From assembly GCF_010550695.1 (NCBI RefSeq), contig NZ_JAAGOB010000008.1:62001-126000 (forward strand): a stretch of DNA of 64,000 nt. Reading direction: 5' to 3'. The notes under the pieces are model-generated. The model was not told where the DNA came from, ran no database searches, and saw only the letters and a list, made by a program, of their open reading frames with translations. Both the position numbers and the translations under genes were made by a program. This DNA is from Phytoactinopolyspora alkaliphila (GTDB taxonomy: Bacteria > Actinomycetota > Actinomycetes > Jiangellales > Jiangellaceae). How positions within the stretch are numbered: position 1 is the stretch's first letter; each line of letters opens with the position of its first letter. Of the stretch, positions 23,556-31,995 are shown piece after piece.

Positions 23556-25436
23556 TCATAGGTAATGGCGCTGATCGGTCTTGTGGGACTCGTACGCCTT
23601 GCGGGCGTCCCGAGTCGTGTCGAGGGCCGCCACGGCAGACACCGGGACGTCCCACCAGGCTTCGCCGTCAGGCGCCGGAACCAGTGGGTCGGTGTCGATG
23701 TGCACCAGTACCGGACCGGTGTCGTCCCTGGCCTCGCGCAGAGCGGACTTCAGCTCGTCAATGCTCCCGGCACGAAAGACCCGCACGCCGAGGCTCGCCG
23801 CGTTGGCCGCGAGATCCACGGGCAGCGTCGTTCCGTCCAGGCGGCCGGTGTCCGCGTCCCGGTAGCGGTACTTGGTGCCGAACCGGTCGACGCCGACCTG
23901 TTCGGACAGCGCTCCGATGGACTGGAAACCGTGGTTCTGCACGAGGACCACGACGATCTTCACGCCTTCCTGCACTGCTGTGACCAGCTCCTGCGCCATC
24001 ATCAGGTAGGAACCGTCGCCCACCATGACGTAGACGTCACGGTCCGGGCTGGCCAGCTTGGCCCCTACTCCTCCGGCGATCTCGTAGCCCATGCAGGAGT
24101 AGCCGTACTCGACGTGGTATCCCTTCGGGTCCCGGGTGCGCCAGAGTTTGTGCAGGTCACCGGGCATAGAACCAGCGGCACAGATCACCACGTCCCGCGG
24201 GCCGGAGATCTCGTTGACCGCACCGATCACCTCGGACTGGGCGGGGAGCGGGCGCCTGCCCAGCTGGTAGGCGGCCTCGACGGTGCGGTCCCACTCGGCC
24301 GCGAGCAGCCGGGCCCGGTCCCGGTAGTCGGCTCCTGTGTCATAGCCGGCAAGCTCGCGGGTGAGGGCGACGAGCGCTTCCCGGGCATCGGCCACCAGCG
24401 GCACACCGGCGTGCTTGGCGCCGTCGAACCCGGTGATGTTGACGTTGACGAAGCGCACACCGGGATGCTGGAAGGCGGTCCGCGACGCGGTGGTGAAGTC
24501 GCTGTACCGGGTGCCGACGCCGATCACGACGTCGGCCTCCCGGGCGATCCGGTTGGCCGCCGTCGTCCCGGTGCTGCCGACCGCGCCGAGCGCGAGCGGA
24601 TGGTCGTAAGGCAGCGAGCCTTTGCCGGCCTGGCTCTCCCCCACCGGAATGCCGGTAGCCTCGCAGAACTCGCGCAGAGCGTCGGTGGCCTCGCTGTAGA
24701 TGACGCCGCCACCGGCGACGATCATCGGCCGCTTCGCGGTGCGGATCAGCTCGACCGTGCGGGCCAGGGCCGCGGGCTCGGGAACAGGCCGGGGGACGTG
24801 CCATACCCGGCGCTCGAAGAGCTCCACCGGCCAGTCGTGCGCCTCGGCCTGCACGTCCTGCGGAAGCGCGATGGTGGCGGCGCCGGTCTCGGCCGGGTCG
24901 GTGAGCACGCGCATGGCGCCGAGCAGCGCTGACGGCAGCTGCTCCGGACGCCACACCCGGTCGAAGAACCGGGAGACCGGCCGGAACGTGTCATTCACCG
25001 ACACGTCGTACCCGCCGGGGCTCTCCAGTTCCTGCAGCACCGGATTGGCCACCCGGGTGGCGAACACGTCACCCGGCAGCAGCAGCACGGGCAGGCGGTT
25101 GATGGTGGCCAGCGCCGCGCCGGTCACCATGTTGGTGGCGCCGGGACCGATGGAGGCCGTGCACGCCATCGTGGACAGCCGGTTGCGCATGCGGGCGAAA
25201 GCGCTGGCGGCGTGCACCATGCCCTGCTCGTTGCGGGCCTGCCGGTATGTGAGCGAACCGGGGTCGGCGACCTCGGCCTCCAGGAGCGCTTGACCCAGAC
25301 CGGCGAGGTTCCCGTGGCCGAAGATACCGAAGCATCCCTCGAAGAACTTGTGCTCCACGCCGTCACGCTCGGTGTACTGCTGGGCGAGGAAACGCACCGC
25401 CGCCTGAGCCACCGTCAGCCGCACCGTCTCAGTCAT
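23556..25436 (-). CDS. iolD: 3D-(3,5/4)-trihydroxycyclohexane-1,2-dione hydrolase
   Basis: 626 residues from ATG 25436, with AAGGAG six bases upstream. This is a ThDP enzyme of IolD type. The N-terminal pyrimidine-binding domain has the Glu in TYRQARNEQGMVHAASAFA, and the central domain has PMIVAGGGVIYSEATDAL. The C-terminal pyrophosphate-binding domain has VYVMVGDGSYLMMAQELVT and VVLVQNHGFQSIG. FFEGCFGIFGHGNLAGLGQA is specific to IolD. It hydrolyses the inositol-derived cyclic diketone to 5-deoxy-glucuronate. It follows iolB across a perfect palindromic repeat, so expression of iolD onward may be partly insulated from the upstream iol genes. Confidence 0.95.
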   Translation of the reverse strand: MTETVRLTVAQAAVRFLAQQYTERDGVEHKFFEGCFGIFGHGNLAGLGQALLEAEVADPGSLTYRQARNEQGMVHAASAFARMRNRLSTMACTASIGPGATNMVTGAALATINRLPVLLLPGDVFATRVANPVLQELESPGGYDVSVNDTFRPVSRFFDRVWRPEQLPSALLGAMRVLTDPAETGAATIALPQDVQAEAHDWPVELFERRVWHVPRPVPEPAALARTVELIRTAKRPMIVAGGGVIYSEATDALREFCEATGIPVGESQAGKGSLPYDHPLALGAVGSTGTTAANRIAREADVVIGVGTRYSDFTTASRTAFQHPGVRFVNVNITGFDGAKHAGVPLVADAREALVALTRELAGYDTGADYRDRARLLAAEWDRTVEAAYQLGRRPLPAQSEVIGAVNEISGPRDVVICAAGSMPGDLHKLWRTRDPKGYHVEYGYSCMGYEIAGGVGAKLASPDRDVYVMVGDGSYLMMAQELVTAVQEGVKIVVVLVQNHGFQSIGALSEQVGVDRFGTKYRYRDADTGRLDGTTLPVDLAANAASLGVRVFRAGSIDELKSALREARDDTGPVLVHIDTDPLVPAPDGEAWWDVPVSAVAALDTTRDARKAYESHKTDQRHYL

Positions 25437-25474
25437 CACTCACTCCTTCGTAGCCGCCTGCCGCTCCTCCTCTT

Positions 25475-25536
25475 TCCCCATGATCATTGGCGATCGCCTC
25501 CCTCATGAGGTAGGCGATCGCCAATGATCATGGGGA
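25475..25536. repeat. Perfect CCATGATCATTG-family palindrome (copy A4)
   Basis: Two 25-base arms, 25475-25499 and 25512-25536, are exact reverse complements (left arm begins TCCCCATGATCATTGGCGAT). The 12-base loop itself contains the palindrome CCTCATGAGG. The arm on the iolB side supplies the iolB stop codon. This is the best-preserved member of the family and could form a very stable hairpin or cruciform. Confidence 0.9.
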
Positions 25537-26451
25537 GTGGGAGGACAGCGGCAGCCGGGCGTCGGACTCCTGCTCGGCCCACTCGTCGCGGACCCAGGCG
25601 TGGGCCGGGTCGTCACAGATCAGCCATTCCCGCTTCTCACCCGGACCGGACATCACGTTGAGGTAGTACATGTGATAGCCGGGCGCCGCGACCGACGGCC
25701 CGTGCCAGCCGTGCGGGATCAGCACGACGTCGCCGGTGCGCACCTCTTCGAGCAGCTCGATCGGACGGTCGGCGGTTCCGTATACCCGGTGAAAGCCGAA
25801 ACCCTGCCGTCCGGTGGTTCCCCGGCTCGGCGCACCCCCGTCGCCCGGGCCGTCGGAGATCTCGAAGTAGTAGATCTCCTCCAGGACCGACTCCTCGCCG
25901 GGCCGGTCCTCGTCGTGCTTGTGAGCAGGAAACGAGGACCAGTTGCCCGCGGGGGTGATCACCTCCACGGCGATCAGCCGGTCGGCCTCGAACGTATGCG
26001 CCGAGCCGAAGTTGTTGACCTGCCGGGTCGCGTTGCCCGCGCCGCGGATCTCCACCGGCACGTCCGCCGCCGCCCGGTATCGGGCCGGCAGGCGACGCGA
26101 GCAGCGAGCCGCCGGCAACGCATACCGGCCGACACCGTGGCCGACGGTGGAGGTGATGACCACGTCGGCTTCCCGCGGCACGTAAACCGAGTCGGTGACC
26201 TGGTTGAACACATTGTCGCGGCCGGTGACGCCGAACTCCTCGCCGTCACAAATTACGGTGCACGAGCCGCTCAGCGGCAGGACGAACATCTCCTCGTCAC
26301 CGGTGCTGAACTCGTGCTTCTCCCCCGGTCCGAGCTCGACGATCCGCAACGACGAGTACCCGAGCGGCTCATCGCTGCCCGGATTCACGTCAAGCGCGTA
26401 GGGCTCGTTCTGAGTCCCGCCCGCCGGGAAGTAGTACTGGTTCCTGGTCAT
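25528..26451 (-). CDS. iolB: 5-deoxy-glucuronate isomerase
   Basis: 307 residues from the ATG encoding MTRNQYYFPAG; AGGAGTGAG lies immediately upstream. Tandem cupin halves are present: EKHEFSTGDEEMFVLPLSG in the first, and a metal-binding FPAHKHDED followed by LEEIYYFEI and VVLIPHGWHGPSVAAPGYHM in the second. It isomerises 5-deoxy-glucuronate to 2-deoxy-5-keto-gluconate, the substrate of IolC. The C terminus runs into a CCATGATCATTG palindrome (last codons SHSP, then TGA in the repeat arm). It lies 82 bp downstream of the Cgl0159-family gene in the iol operon. Confidence 0.94.
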   Translation of the reverse strand: MTRNQYYFPAGGTQNEPYALDVNPGSDEPLGYSSLRIVELGPGEKHEFSTGDEEMFVLPLSGSCTVICDGEEFGVTGRDNVFNQVTDSVYVPREADVVITSTVGHGVGRYALPAARCSRRLPARYRAAADVPVEIRGAGNATRQVNNFGSAHTFEADRLIAVEVITPAGNWSSFPAHKHDEDRPGEESVLEEIYYFEISDGPGDGGAPSRGTTGRQGFGFHRVYGTADRPIELLEEVRTGDVVLIPHGWHGPSVAAPGYHMYYLNVMSGPGEKREWLICDDPAHAWVRDEWAEQESDARLPLSSHSP

Positions 26452-26533
26452 CTCACTCCTCACGCGACTCACGCGATAAGGTCGCGCTCTTCATCTTTTC
26501 CGGCTGCGCTCGGCTCACAAACTCTGGTCGCGC

Positions 26534-27421
26534 TCACAGCAAGCTCACCGCCGTGTCCACCGCGCCGGCGACGTCGCCGTCCGGCGGGTACAGCAGTGTC
26601 CGCCCAACGACGAGGCCCATCGCCGTAGGCAGGCGCAGCACCTTCTCCCAGCGGCGGAACGCTGCGTCGGGATCGTCGGGGACCTCTCCTCCGAGCAGCA
26701 CGGCCGGCAGCGTCGACGCACCGAGCACGCGCTCCATGCCATCGGGGTCGTCGTCGACCACAGGCAGCTTCAGCCACGTGTAGGCCGACGTGGAGCCGAG
26801 CCCGGCGGCCACGGTCACTGACCGGACCACCGCGTCGGTGGAGAGGTCGTTGACGACCCTGCCGTCCACCCTGCGCGAGATGAACGGCTCCACCATGGCG
26901 ATCCGCTCGCGGGCAGCGAGCTGCGTGACGGCGTTGGCGCACGCCTGCATGGTGACCGGTGTCGCGGCGTCGTCGGGATCGATGCGCATGAGCATCTTGC
27001 CCATCTCGAACCCCATCGCGTCGATCGACGACGCGTCGTAGCCGGTGAACCGGTCGTCGATCTCGAACGACGTGCCGGCCAGCCCGCCGCGGTTCATCGA
27101 CCCGACGACGACCTTGCCGTCGAGCGCGCCGAGCAGCAACAGATCCTCGAGAATGTCGGCGGTGCCGAGGACTCCGTTCACGCCTGGCCGGGACAGTGCC
27201 ACCAGCAGCCGCTCCAGGAGCCCGGCGCGGTCGGCCATCGCCATCGGGTCGCTGCCCGCACGCAGCGATCCACGAGCCGGGTGATCGGCGGCGATGACCA
27301 TCAGCTTGCCGGAGGGACCGACAAGGCTCACCGGGCGCACTCGCCGCCGAGCCGCTTCGGCGATCGCCTCGGGACTGGCTGTCCGAGCGCGGACGATCGA
27401 CCCGATCCGGTCACTGATCAT
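26534..27421 (-). CDS. Cgl0159-family (beta/alpha)8 protein, putative deoxy-ketogluconate-6-phosphate aldolase
   Basis: 295 residues from ATG 27421, overlapping the iolC end by 11 bp with CAGGAG inside iolC. Recognisable features are LMVIAADHPARGSLRAG, VNGVLGTADILEDLLLLGAL, FTGYDASSIDAMGFEMGKM, PFISRRVDGRVVNDL and YTWLKLPVVDDDPDG (possible Schiff-base Lys in WLKLP). This family replaces class II IolJ in actinobacterial inositol clusters such as that of Corynebacterium glutamicum. Its place directly after iolC supports cleavage of 2-deoxy-5-keto-gluconate-6-phosphate to DHAP and malonate semialdehyde. The reaction is inferred from context. Confidence 0.78.
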   Translation of the reverse strand: MISDRIGSIVRARTASPEAIAEAARRRVRPVSLVGPSGKLMVIAADHPARGSLRAGSDPMAMADRAGLLERLLVALSRPGVNGVLGTADILEDLLLLGALDGKVVVGSMNRGGLAGTSFEIDDRFTGYDASSIDAMGFEMGKMLMRIDPDDAATPVTMQACANAVTQLAARERIAMVEPFISRRVDGRVVNDLSTDAVVRSVTVAAGLGSTSAYTWLKLPVVDDDPDGMERVLGASTLPAVLLGGEVPDDPDAAFRRWEKVLRLPTAMGLVVGRTLLYPPDGDVAGAVDTAVSLL

Positions 27422-28385
27422 CGCCGTCTCCTGTCTCAGCTCGTCGCGCACCGATCAGTGCGTCGACCTCGTCGGTCGTGGGCATCGCGGAGGAGCAGGC
27501 CAGTCGGGAGGCGACGATGGCGCCTGCCGCGTTGGCGAAGCGCACGGCACGGGCCAGGTCCCAGCCGGCGAGGATGCCGTGGCACAGCGCTCCCCCGAAG
27601 GCGTCTCCGGCGCCGAGGCCGTTGACGACGTCCACCGGGGTGGGCGGTATCTCGTGGATGCCGGCCGGATCCGATCCGAGCACGCCCTTCGGCCCCTGCT
27701 TGACGACGGCGGTGGTCACACCGGCGTCGTGCAGAGCGGCCGCCGCGGCCCGGGGGTCGTCGGTCCCGACGGCGGTCAGGCACTCGTCGAGATTTCCCAC
27801 CGCCACCGTGACGTGCTGAAGCGCCTTCTGGACCTGCTCCCGGGCGGCTTCGCGGGATTCCCAGAACATCGGGCGGTAGTCGAGATCCAGCACCGTGACG
27901 CCACGCTTGCCGCGAGCCTCCAGCGCCGCCAGCGTGGCGCTCCGGCTGGGTTCCTCGGACAGTCCCGTGCCGGTGACCCAGAAGACACCGGCGGCGCGGA
28001 TGGCGTCGTAGTCGAGCTCGTCCGGGCTGATCCGCATGTCCGGCGCCGGCTCACGGCCGTAGAAGTAGAGGGGAAAGTCGTCCGGCGGGAAGATCTCGCA
28101 GAACGTCACCGGCGTCTTGAGCCCGGGCACCGACGAGACCATGGTGTCGTCGACGCCGAAGCCGCGCAGCGCCTGATGCAGGAAGCGGCCGAACGGGTCG
28201 TCGCCGGTGCGGGTGATGGTGGCCACCCGGCGACCGTGCCGGGCAGCGGCGACGGCGACGTTGGTGGAGCTGCCGCCCAGGTACTTGCCGAAGCTCTCGA
28301 CGTCCTCGATCCCGACGCCGATCTGCAGCGGATAGACGTCCACGCTGATCCGGCCCATGGTGAGGACCTCGTACGGGGCGCTCAT
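27411..28385 (-). CDS. iolC: 5-dehydro-2-deoxygluconokinase
   Basis: 324 residues; ATG overlaps the iolG stop (ATGA). This is a PfkB/ribokinase fold: opening TMGRISVDVYPLQIGVGIED, substrate-binding SFGKYLGGSSTNVAVAAARH, and the catalytic VNGLGAGDAFGGALCHGIL with the general-base Asp. VDVYP and YPLQIG are IolC-specific. It phosphorylates 2-deoxy-5-keto-gluconate at O6. It is the second gene of the leftward iol operon. Confidence 0.94.
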   Translation of the reverse strand: MSAPYEVLTMGRISVDVYPLQIGVGIEDVESFGKYLGGSSTNVAVAAARHGRRVATITRTGDDPFGRFLHQALRGFGVDDTMVSSVPGLKTPVTFCEIFPPDDFPLYFYGREPAPDMRISPDELDYDAIRAAGVFWVTGTGLSEEPSRSATLAALEARGKRGVTVLDLDYRPMFWESREAAREQVQKALQHVTVAVGNLDECLTAVGTDDPRAAAAALHDAGVTTAVVKQGPKGVLGSDPAGIHEIPPTPVDVVNGLGAGDAFGGALCHGILAGWDLARAVRFANAAGAIVASRLACSSAMPTTDEVDALIGARRAETGDGDDQ

Positions 28386-29383
28386 GCGCGGCGGACCTCC
28401 TCGACCCGGACCGGCCGGTGTTCCTGGCGGGACAGGGTGGCGGCCTCGGCGACGTAGAAGCTCTCCAAGGCGTCGGCCACCGTGCACGGGCTGTCCTGCT
28501 TGCCCGCCGCGACATCGATGAACACATTGATCTCGGCCTGGTATGCGGGCAGGAAGCGGGACCAGAACTCTCGGTACGGGGTGCCGGACGGGAACGCGAC
28601 GCCGGGCTCGGCGGAGACGAGCGCCGTGTGGTCGTCCAGTCCGACCGCGTACGTGGAGACGGTGCCGGCAAGCTCCATCCGGACGTCGTAGCCGCCGCCG
28701 TTGTAGCGGGAGCCCTGCGCGGTGGCGATGGTGCCGTCGTCGAGTGTCAGCACAGCGGCCGACTGGTCGACGTCCCCCGCGTCCGCGAAGTACGACGCTC
28801 CTCTGTTCGCGCCGATCGCGTACACCTCGGCGACCTCCCGGCCGGTGACCCAGCGCAGGATGTCGAAGTCGTGCACGTGGCAGTCGCGGAAGATGCCGCC
28901 CGAGTTCGGGATGTAGCCCGCCGGCGGTGGCTCGGCGTCCGCCGTGACCATGTGCACCCGCTGGAGTTCACCCAGGGTGCCGGCGCGCAGCGCGTCCCGG
29001 GCCACGACGTAGCCGGCGTCGAACCTGCGCATGAACCCGATCTGGTTCGGCACGCCCGCCCGGTCGACCTCGTCGCGCACCTCGACCGTGCCGGCGATGT
29101 CCGGTGCCACCGGCTTCTCGCAGAAGACCGGAAGCCCGGCCCGGGCTGCGGCGATCATCAACTCGGCATGCGCGGACGTGGCCGCGGCGATGACCACGGC
29201 GTCGACGTCTCGCATCGCGTCCTGCGGATTCTCGACAGCGCGGACGCCGAGGTCAGCGGCCACCTTCTCCGCCCGTGCGGCGTCCGCGTCGGCGAGGACG
29301 ACCTCACCCACCGCGGGATGATCACGGACCACTTCGGCATGCGACGCTCCGATGCGCCCGACACCGATCAACCCGATCCGCAT
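28382..29383 (-). CDS. iolG: Inositol 2-dehydrogenase (Gfo/Idh/MocA family)
   Basis: 333 residues. NAD-binding GLIGVGRIGASHAEVV, EKP motif VFCEKPVAPDIAGTVE, then IGFMRRFDAGYVVARDAL and GIFRDCHVHDFDILRWVTG with the Asp-x3-His catalytic arrangement of IolG. It oxidises myo-inositol to 2-keto-myo-inositol. First gene of the inositol operon, overlapping iolC by 4 bp. A 287-bp leader region with a -35/-10 candidate lies upstream, before the tRNA-Asn gene. Confidence 0.9.
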   Translation of the reverse strand: MRIGLIGVGRIGASHAEVVRDHPAVGEVVLADADAARAEKVAADLGVRAVENPQDAMRDVDAVVIAAATSAHAELMIAAARAGLPVFCEKPVAPDIAGTVEVRDEVDRAGVPNQIGFMRRFDAGYVVARDALRAGTLGELQRVHMVTADAEPPPAGYIPNSGGIFRDCHVHDFDILRWVTGREVAEVYAIGANRGASYFADAGDVDQSAAVLTLDDGTIATAQGSRYNGGGYDVRMELAGTVSTYAVGLDDHTALVSAEPGVAFPSGTPYREFWSRFLPAYQAEINVFIDVAAGKQDSPCTVADALESFYVAEAATLSRQEHRPVRVEEVRRA

Positions 29384-29492
29384 CTCGTGCTCCCGTCTCG
29401 GCTCATACCAACCCTAGGACTGGCATCGCGCCTGCGTTGCTGTTTCGGACACCAACCGGCCGCCGCGCGAGTCCGCGCGGCGTGCGCTTCAG

Positions 29493-29521
29493 AGTCTTGT
29501 CCGCCCAGAGGGCGTCGTCAA
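29493..29521 (-). promoter_or_regulatory. Candidate promoter of the iol operon
   Basis: Read leftward, TTGACG (29521-29516) and AAGACT (29498-29493) are spaced by 17 bp. Transcription would start about 100 bp upstream of iolG. No clear IolR-type repeated site was identified around it, and no regulator gene is linked. Confidence 0.35.
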
Positions 29522-29670
29522 GGCTTTGTCCTGACATTCTTACGTCACGTCTTTCACACCGTGACGCGGCTCACGCTCGACGAGGCCGGACCGGGGCCGA
29601 TACCGATTGGGTAGGAGGCGGCAGTTCCTGGTAATCTTCTGCGTCGGCGGGTACATCTCGCCGATGCCGA

Positions 29671-29743
29671 TCCCGCATAGCTCAATTGGCAGAGCATCTG
29701 ACTGTTAATCAGAGGGTTCCTGGTTCGAGTCCAGGTGCGGGAG
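29671..29743 (+). tRNA. tRNA-Asn (anticodon GTT)
   Basis: 73 nt. The acceptor stem TCCCGCA/TGCGGGA is fully paired with discriminator G; CCA is not encoded. The D-arm is AGCTCAATTGGCAGAGC. The anticodon stem CTGAC/GTCAG-type pairing surrounds CTGTTAA with anticodon GTT at 29704-29706. The T-arm CCTGGTTCGAGTCCAGG is canonical. Its 3' half borders decayed accessory DNA, as is common for integration sites at tRNA genes. Confidence 0.96.
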
Positions 29744-29815
29744 CTTCGTAAGTTCCGAGGTCAAGTGGAACATTTCGGCGTGACCCCATCCGGGCGTGCC
29801 ACCATCGTGCCATAG

Positions 29816-30470
29816 GTTCTCGAAGGTCGGTGGGATCATCGGGCGGATCTGGATGCCGCCGTAGGACAGGTAGGCATAGCAGGCTGCCAGGACGGACCGG
29901 ATCATGGCAGCTTGTACGAGTACGGCTTGGGCAGACCCGCCAAGGCGGCGTCGAGCTTGGTCAGTGCCGTCTGGTCGACCGCGGGTAGGATCAAGCGCAG
30001 CTGGTGGTGTTCGCCGAGGTCGGGCTCGCGTTCGAGGCGCTGGATGAGGAGCCCAGACAGGAACGGCTTCAGCGTCTCCAACACTTCCAGGTAGGCATCC
30101 TCGTCGTCGTAGCGACGGATGCTGACGCCGTACGCCTTCCCGACGAACTGCTCACCAGCATGGGCGTCGTCGAGATCAGGAGTCGGGGCTCGGGCAGCTT
30201 CGGGCTGCTGTCGAAGACAGCGCTGTAGGTCGTGATCACGATCGCCTCACCACCCTCGACGGACGCCTCATCCGCCGGATCGCAATGCTTGGCGCTACCG
30301 GTCAGGAGCGCAGCCGGAACTCGCGCTCGGCCGTCCCGCGACCTGGCGGGCGAGCTGCTTGGTCGGCGTCGCGTAAATGACTGGTCCTGCGGCCTTCCGC
30401 CGCACCCACTCCCCGATGAGCAGGCCGGGCAGCGTATGGGTCTGCTGCACGGATAGGTGACATCTGATTT
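29816..30470 (-). pseudogene. Decayed DEAD/DEAH-box helicase gene
   Basis: Helicase-like peptide blocks are spread over three reading frames in the correct order. LPGLLIGEWVRRKAAGPVIY then ATPTKQLARQV (region after Walker A and motif Ia) lie near 30330-30460. EAIVITTYSAVFDSSPKLPE lies near 30180-30260. After a frameshift come DLDDAHAGEQFVGKAYG (motif II, DDAH) and a long alpha-helical stretch ending LAGLPKPYSYKLP near 29905. After another frameshift, AYLSYGGIQIRPMIPPTFEN follows near 29820-29880. Walker A itself and motifs IV-VI are absent. This is a truncated, multiply frameshifted relic next to the tRNA gene. Confidence 0.72.
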
Positions 30471-30560
30471 GGCTTGCCCGTGAGGGCGGTCTGGAAGGAT
30501 GTCGTTGTGCCCAAAGCCCTATCCGAGCGAGTTCCCCTCCTCATTAGCGGCCGCCGCTAA
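30461..30560 (+). mobile_element. Trace of an IS3-family element (left end and start of orfA)
   Basis: At 30499 a short frame starts MSLCPKPYPSEFPS, resembling the MPKPYP-EFR opening of IS3-type OrfA transposases. It is preceded by a leader (TTGGCTTGCCCGTGAGGGCG) like those seen before such genes. The frame is lost within ~20 codons and no right end was found, so only a scar remains. Confidence 0.4.
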
Positions 30561-30659
30561 GGTAGGTCTCGCGGGTGGCCACTGACGTCTGCACTTTGCG
30601 AACGACGCGGGCTGGCGGTAGTTGGTGGCAGTGTGGAATCGTTCGACCCTGACCCCCGA

Positions 30660-30992
30660 TCAGTCAGTGGGCGGCCAGTGGGGACCGAGGTAGGGCTGCG
30701 GGTTGGCATGTGCCCAGCGGTCGAGGACCTTCGCGAGACCGGCGGCCTGGGCGCCGCCGGCCGGGAGGTTTCGTTTCAAGACGAACACCAGCACGACGTC
30801 ACGCTCGACTGAGAAATCGACGACATTCTCGGTCACGACCGCTCGCCCATAAGCGCGGGCCGCTGCGGCGACCTGGGCATCATCGGCTGCCTGCAGGCCG
30901 ACGTCGAAGACATGCACGGCATCATGACCGTCCTCGCGCAACAGCTCGGCCGTGGCAGGTGGGAACATCTCATCGATCAGAAACGCAGTCAC
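30660..30992 (-). CDS. PIN-like toxin, DUF5615 family
   Basis: 110 residues, GTG start overlapping the antitoxin stop (GTGA). The PIN-like core is clear: FLIDEMFPPATAELLREDGH, then AVHVFDVGLQAADDAQVAAA and GRAVVTENVVDFSVERDVV, with acidic residues at about 7, 38 and 59. DUF5615 proteins are short Mut7-C/PIN-type nucleases paired with small antitoxins. It would act as a cytoplasmic RNase when freed from its partner. It lies in accessory DNA between a decayed helicase and a broken LysR gene. Confidence 0.75.
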   Translation of the reverse strand: MTAFLIDEMFPPATAELLREDGHDAVHVFDVGLQAADDAQVAAAARAYGRAVVTENVVDFSVERDVVLVFVLKRNLPAGGAQAAGLAKVLDRWAHANPQPYLGPHWPPTD

Positions 30993-31408
30993 GCAAGCAG
31001 CACCTCGCGCTGCTGGGCGGCCTGTCGGCTGTGTTCGGCCATGGCGGCGTTGCGGTCGATACGCTCGCGGATACCATCAGGATTCTCGGCGGCGTAGTCG
31101 ATGGCGATACGGATCAACCTTGGATGCAGATCAGACTCCGCGCTCAGCGTGGCGATACGGTGCTCTTGACTGCCGTCCAGCTCACGCAGGCGCGCGATGA
31201 TCTCCCACACGTCCGGCCCGGCAGCCAACGCGGCCCGCCGATCATGCGCCGGACCCCTGAAGACGATCCCGGGATAGTCCAGCTGATCCACACCCTCGGT
31301 GATGAGCCGCTCCAACAGCGACGTTGCACTCACGCCGTCGCGAGCAGCCCTGGCCGCCAGCTTCTGCTTAGCGACATCATCGATGCGAAATGACGTACTC
31401 CTGGCCAT
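30989..31408 (-). CDS. Antitoxin partner (RHH-like N terminus, DUF433-like C terminus)
   Basis: 139 residues from the ATG encoding MARSTSFRID; the longer upstream frame was rejected. Residues 1-40 (TSFRIDDVAKQKLAARAARD, then SATSLLERLI) look like a ribbon-helix-helix DNA-binding unit. The C-terminal half (AGPDVWEIIARLRELDG, SDLHPRLIRIAIDYAAENPD) resembles the HTH of DUF433 antitoxins. It immediately precedes and overlaps the PIN toxin gene, the usual antitoxin-first order. It probably neutralises the toxin and represses the operon from the direct repeats upstream. Confidence 0.72.
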   Translation of the reverse strand: MARSTSFRIDDVAKQKLAARAARDGVSATSLLERLITEGVDQLDYPGIVFRGPAHDRRAALAAGPDVWEIIARLRELDGSQEHRIATLSAESDLHPRLIRIAIDYAAENPDGIRERIDRNAAMAEHSRQAAQQREVLLA

Positions 31409-31437
31409 CACCAACGCCTCCCTGGCTTCATCAGCAC

Positions 31438-31459
31438 CAAGTGTAGCGCGCCTGTAGCG
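31438..31459 (-). promoter_or_regulatory. Putative promoter/operator of the toxin-antitoxin pair
   Basis: TGTAGCGC occurs at 31441-31448 and 31452-31459, an 11-bp period (one helical turn). Read leftward, TACACT (31443-31438) overlaps the first repeat and fits a -10 box 30 bp before the antitoxin ATG. The arrangement suits autorepression by the antitoxin. Confidence 0.4.
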
Positions 31460-31536
31460 CACATGCCCTACGCCTCAATTGTCGGGCATGGGTCAGTCGC
31501 CGGGTCTCGCCACGAACTTGCCGCTCTCCACTGCTG

Positions 31537-31985
31537 GATGAGGCGGTAGTCGGCCAGGTCGTCCACATCGACCAGATCCTGCGAGGCTAGGGGTGACCGG
31601 CGTGCACCAGGAGTATGCGGTTCTCGATTCTCAGGGTCGCACCTACGGTGAGATCTGGCTCATCCATGGGATGTCGTTGACACATGACGTCGAAGGCCCC
31701 TTGGCGCAGTCGCTCGAAAGTTGCCTGGGAATTCTTCGTCACGCGTAGATGGCACGCGGGATAGCGACGCTGGAACTCGCGCACGATCGTGGTGGAGTCC
31801 AGTCCGGCCATGGAGTACGGCGGCAGCCGGCCGCCAATCCGCTCCTCCATGGCTCGAACGGTCTGGCTGACCCGGGCTCTGTGTGATAAAGAGCCGCTGG
31901 GCGGTGCGAGCGCCGGACTCACCGCCAAGGTCGGTCTCGTCCACCGACTGGACAATGCAGCAGATCGCCGAACGTCGCAAAGCGC
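31537..31985 (-). pseudogene. Broken LysR-family regulator gene
   Basis: LysR-like blocks appear in order but in different frames. CIVQSVDETDLGGESGARTA then QRLFITQS is the start of the HTH. After a frameshift, RVSQTVRAMEERIGGRL is the recognition helix. An internal deletion joins this to part of the effector domain (RYPACHLRVTK, LRQGAFDVMCQRHPMDEPDL, ENRILLVHAGHP). An in-frame TAG then interrupts before LASQDLVDVDDLADYRLI. Frameshift, deletion and stop together mean no functional regulator is made. Confidence 0.75.
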
Positions 31986-31995
31986 CCCGCGCTCG

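Noticed and set aside
29705-29905. A 66-codon frame running from the tRNA-Asn gene into the helicase relic
   Set aside because: Its C-terminal part is translated tRNA sequence. The N-terminal part is one block of the frameshifted helicase, not a separate gene.
30104-30300. Possible independent gene on the plus strand in the helicase relic region
   Set aside because: The plus-strand frames have no family features, whereas minus-strand helicase blocks explain the sequence.
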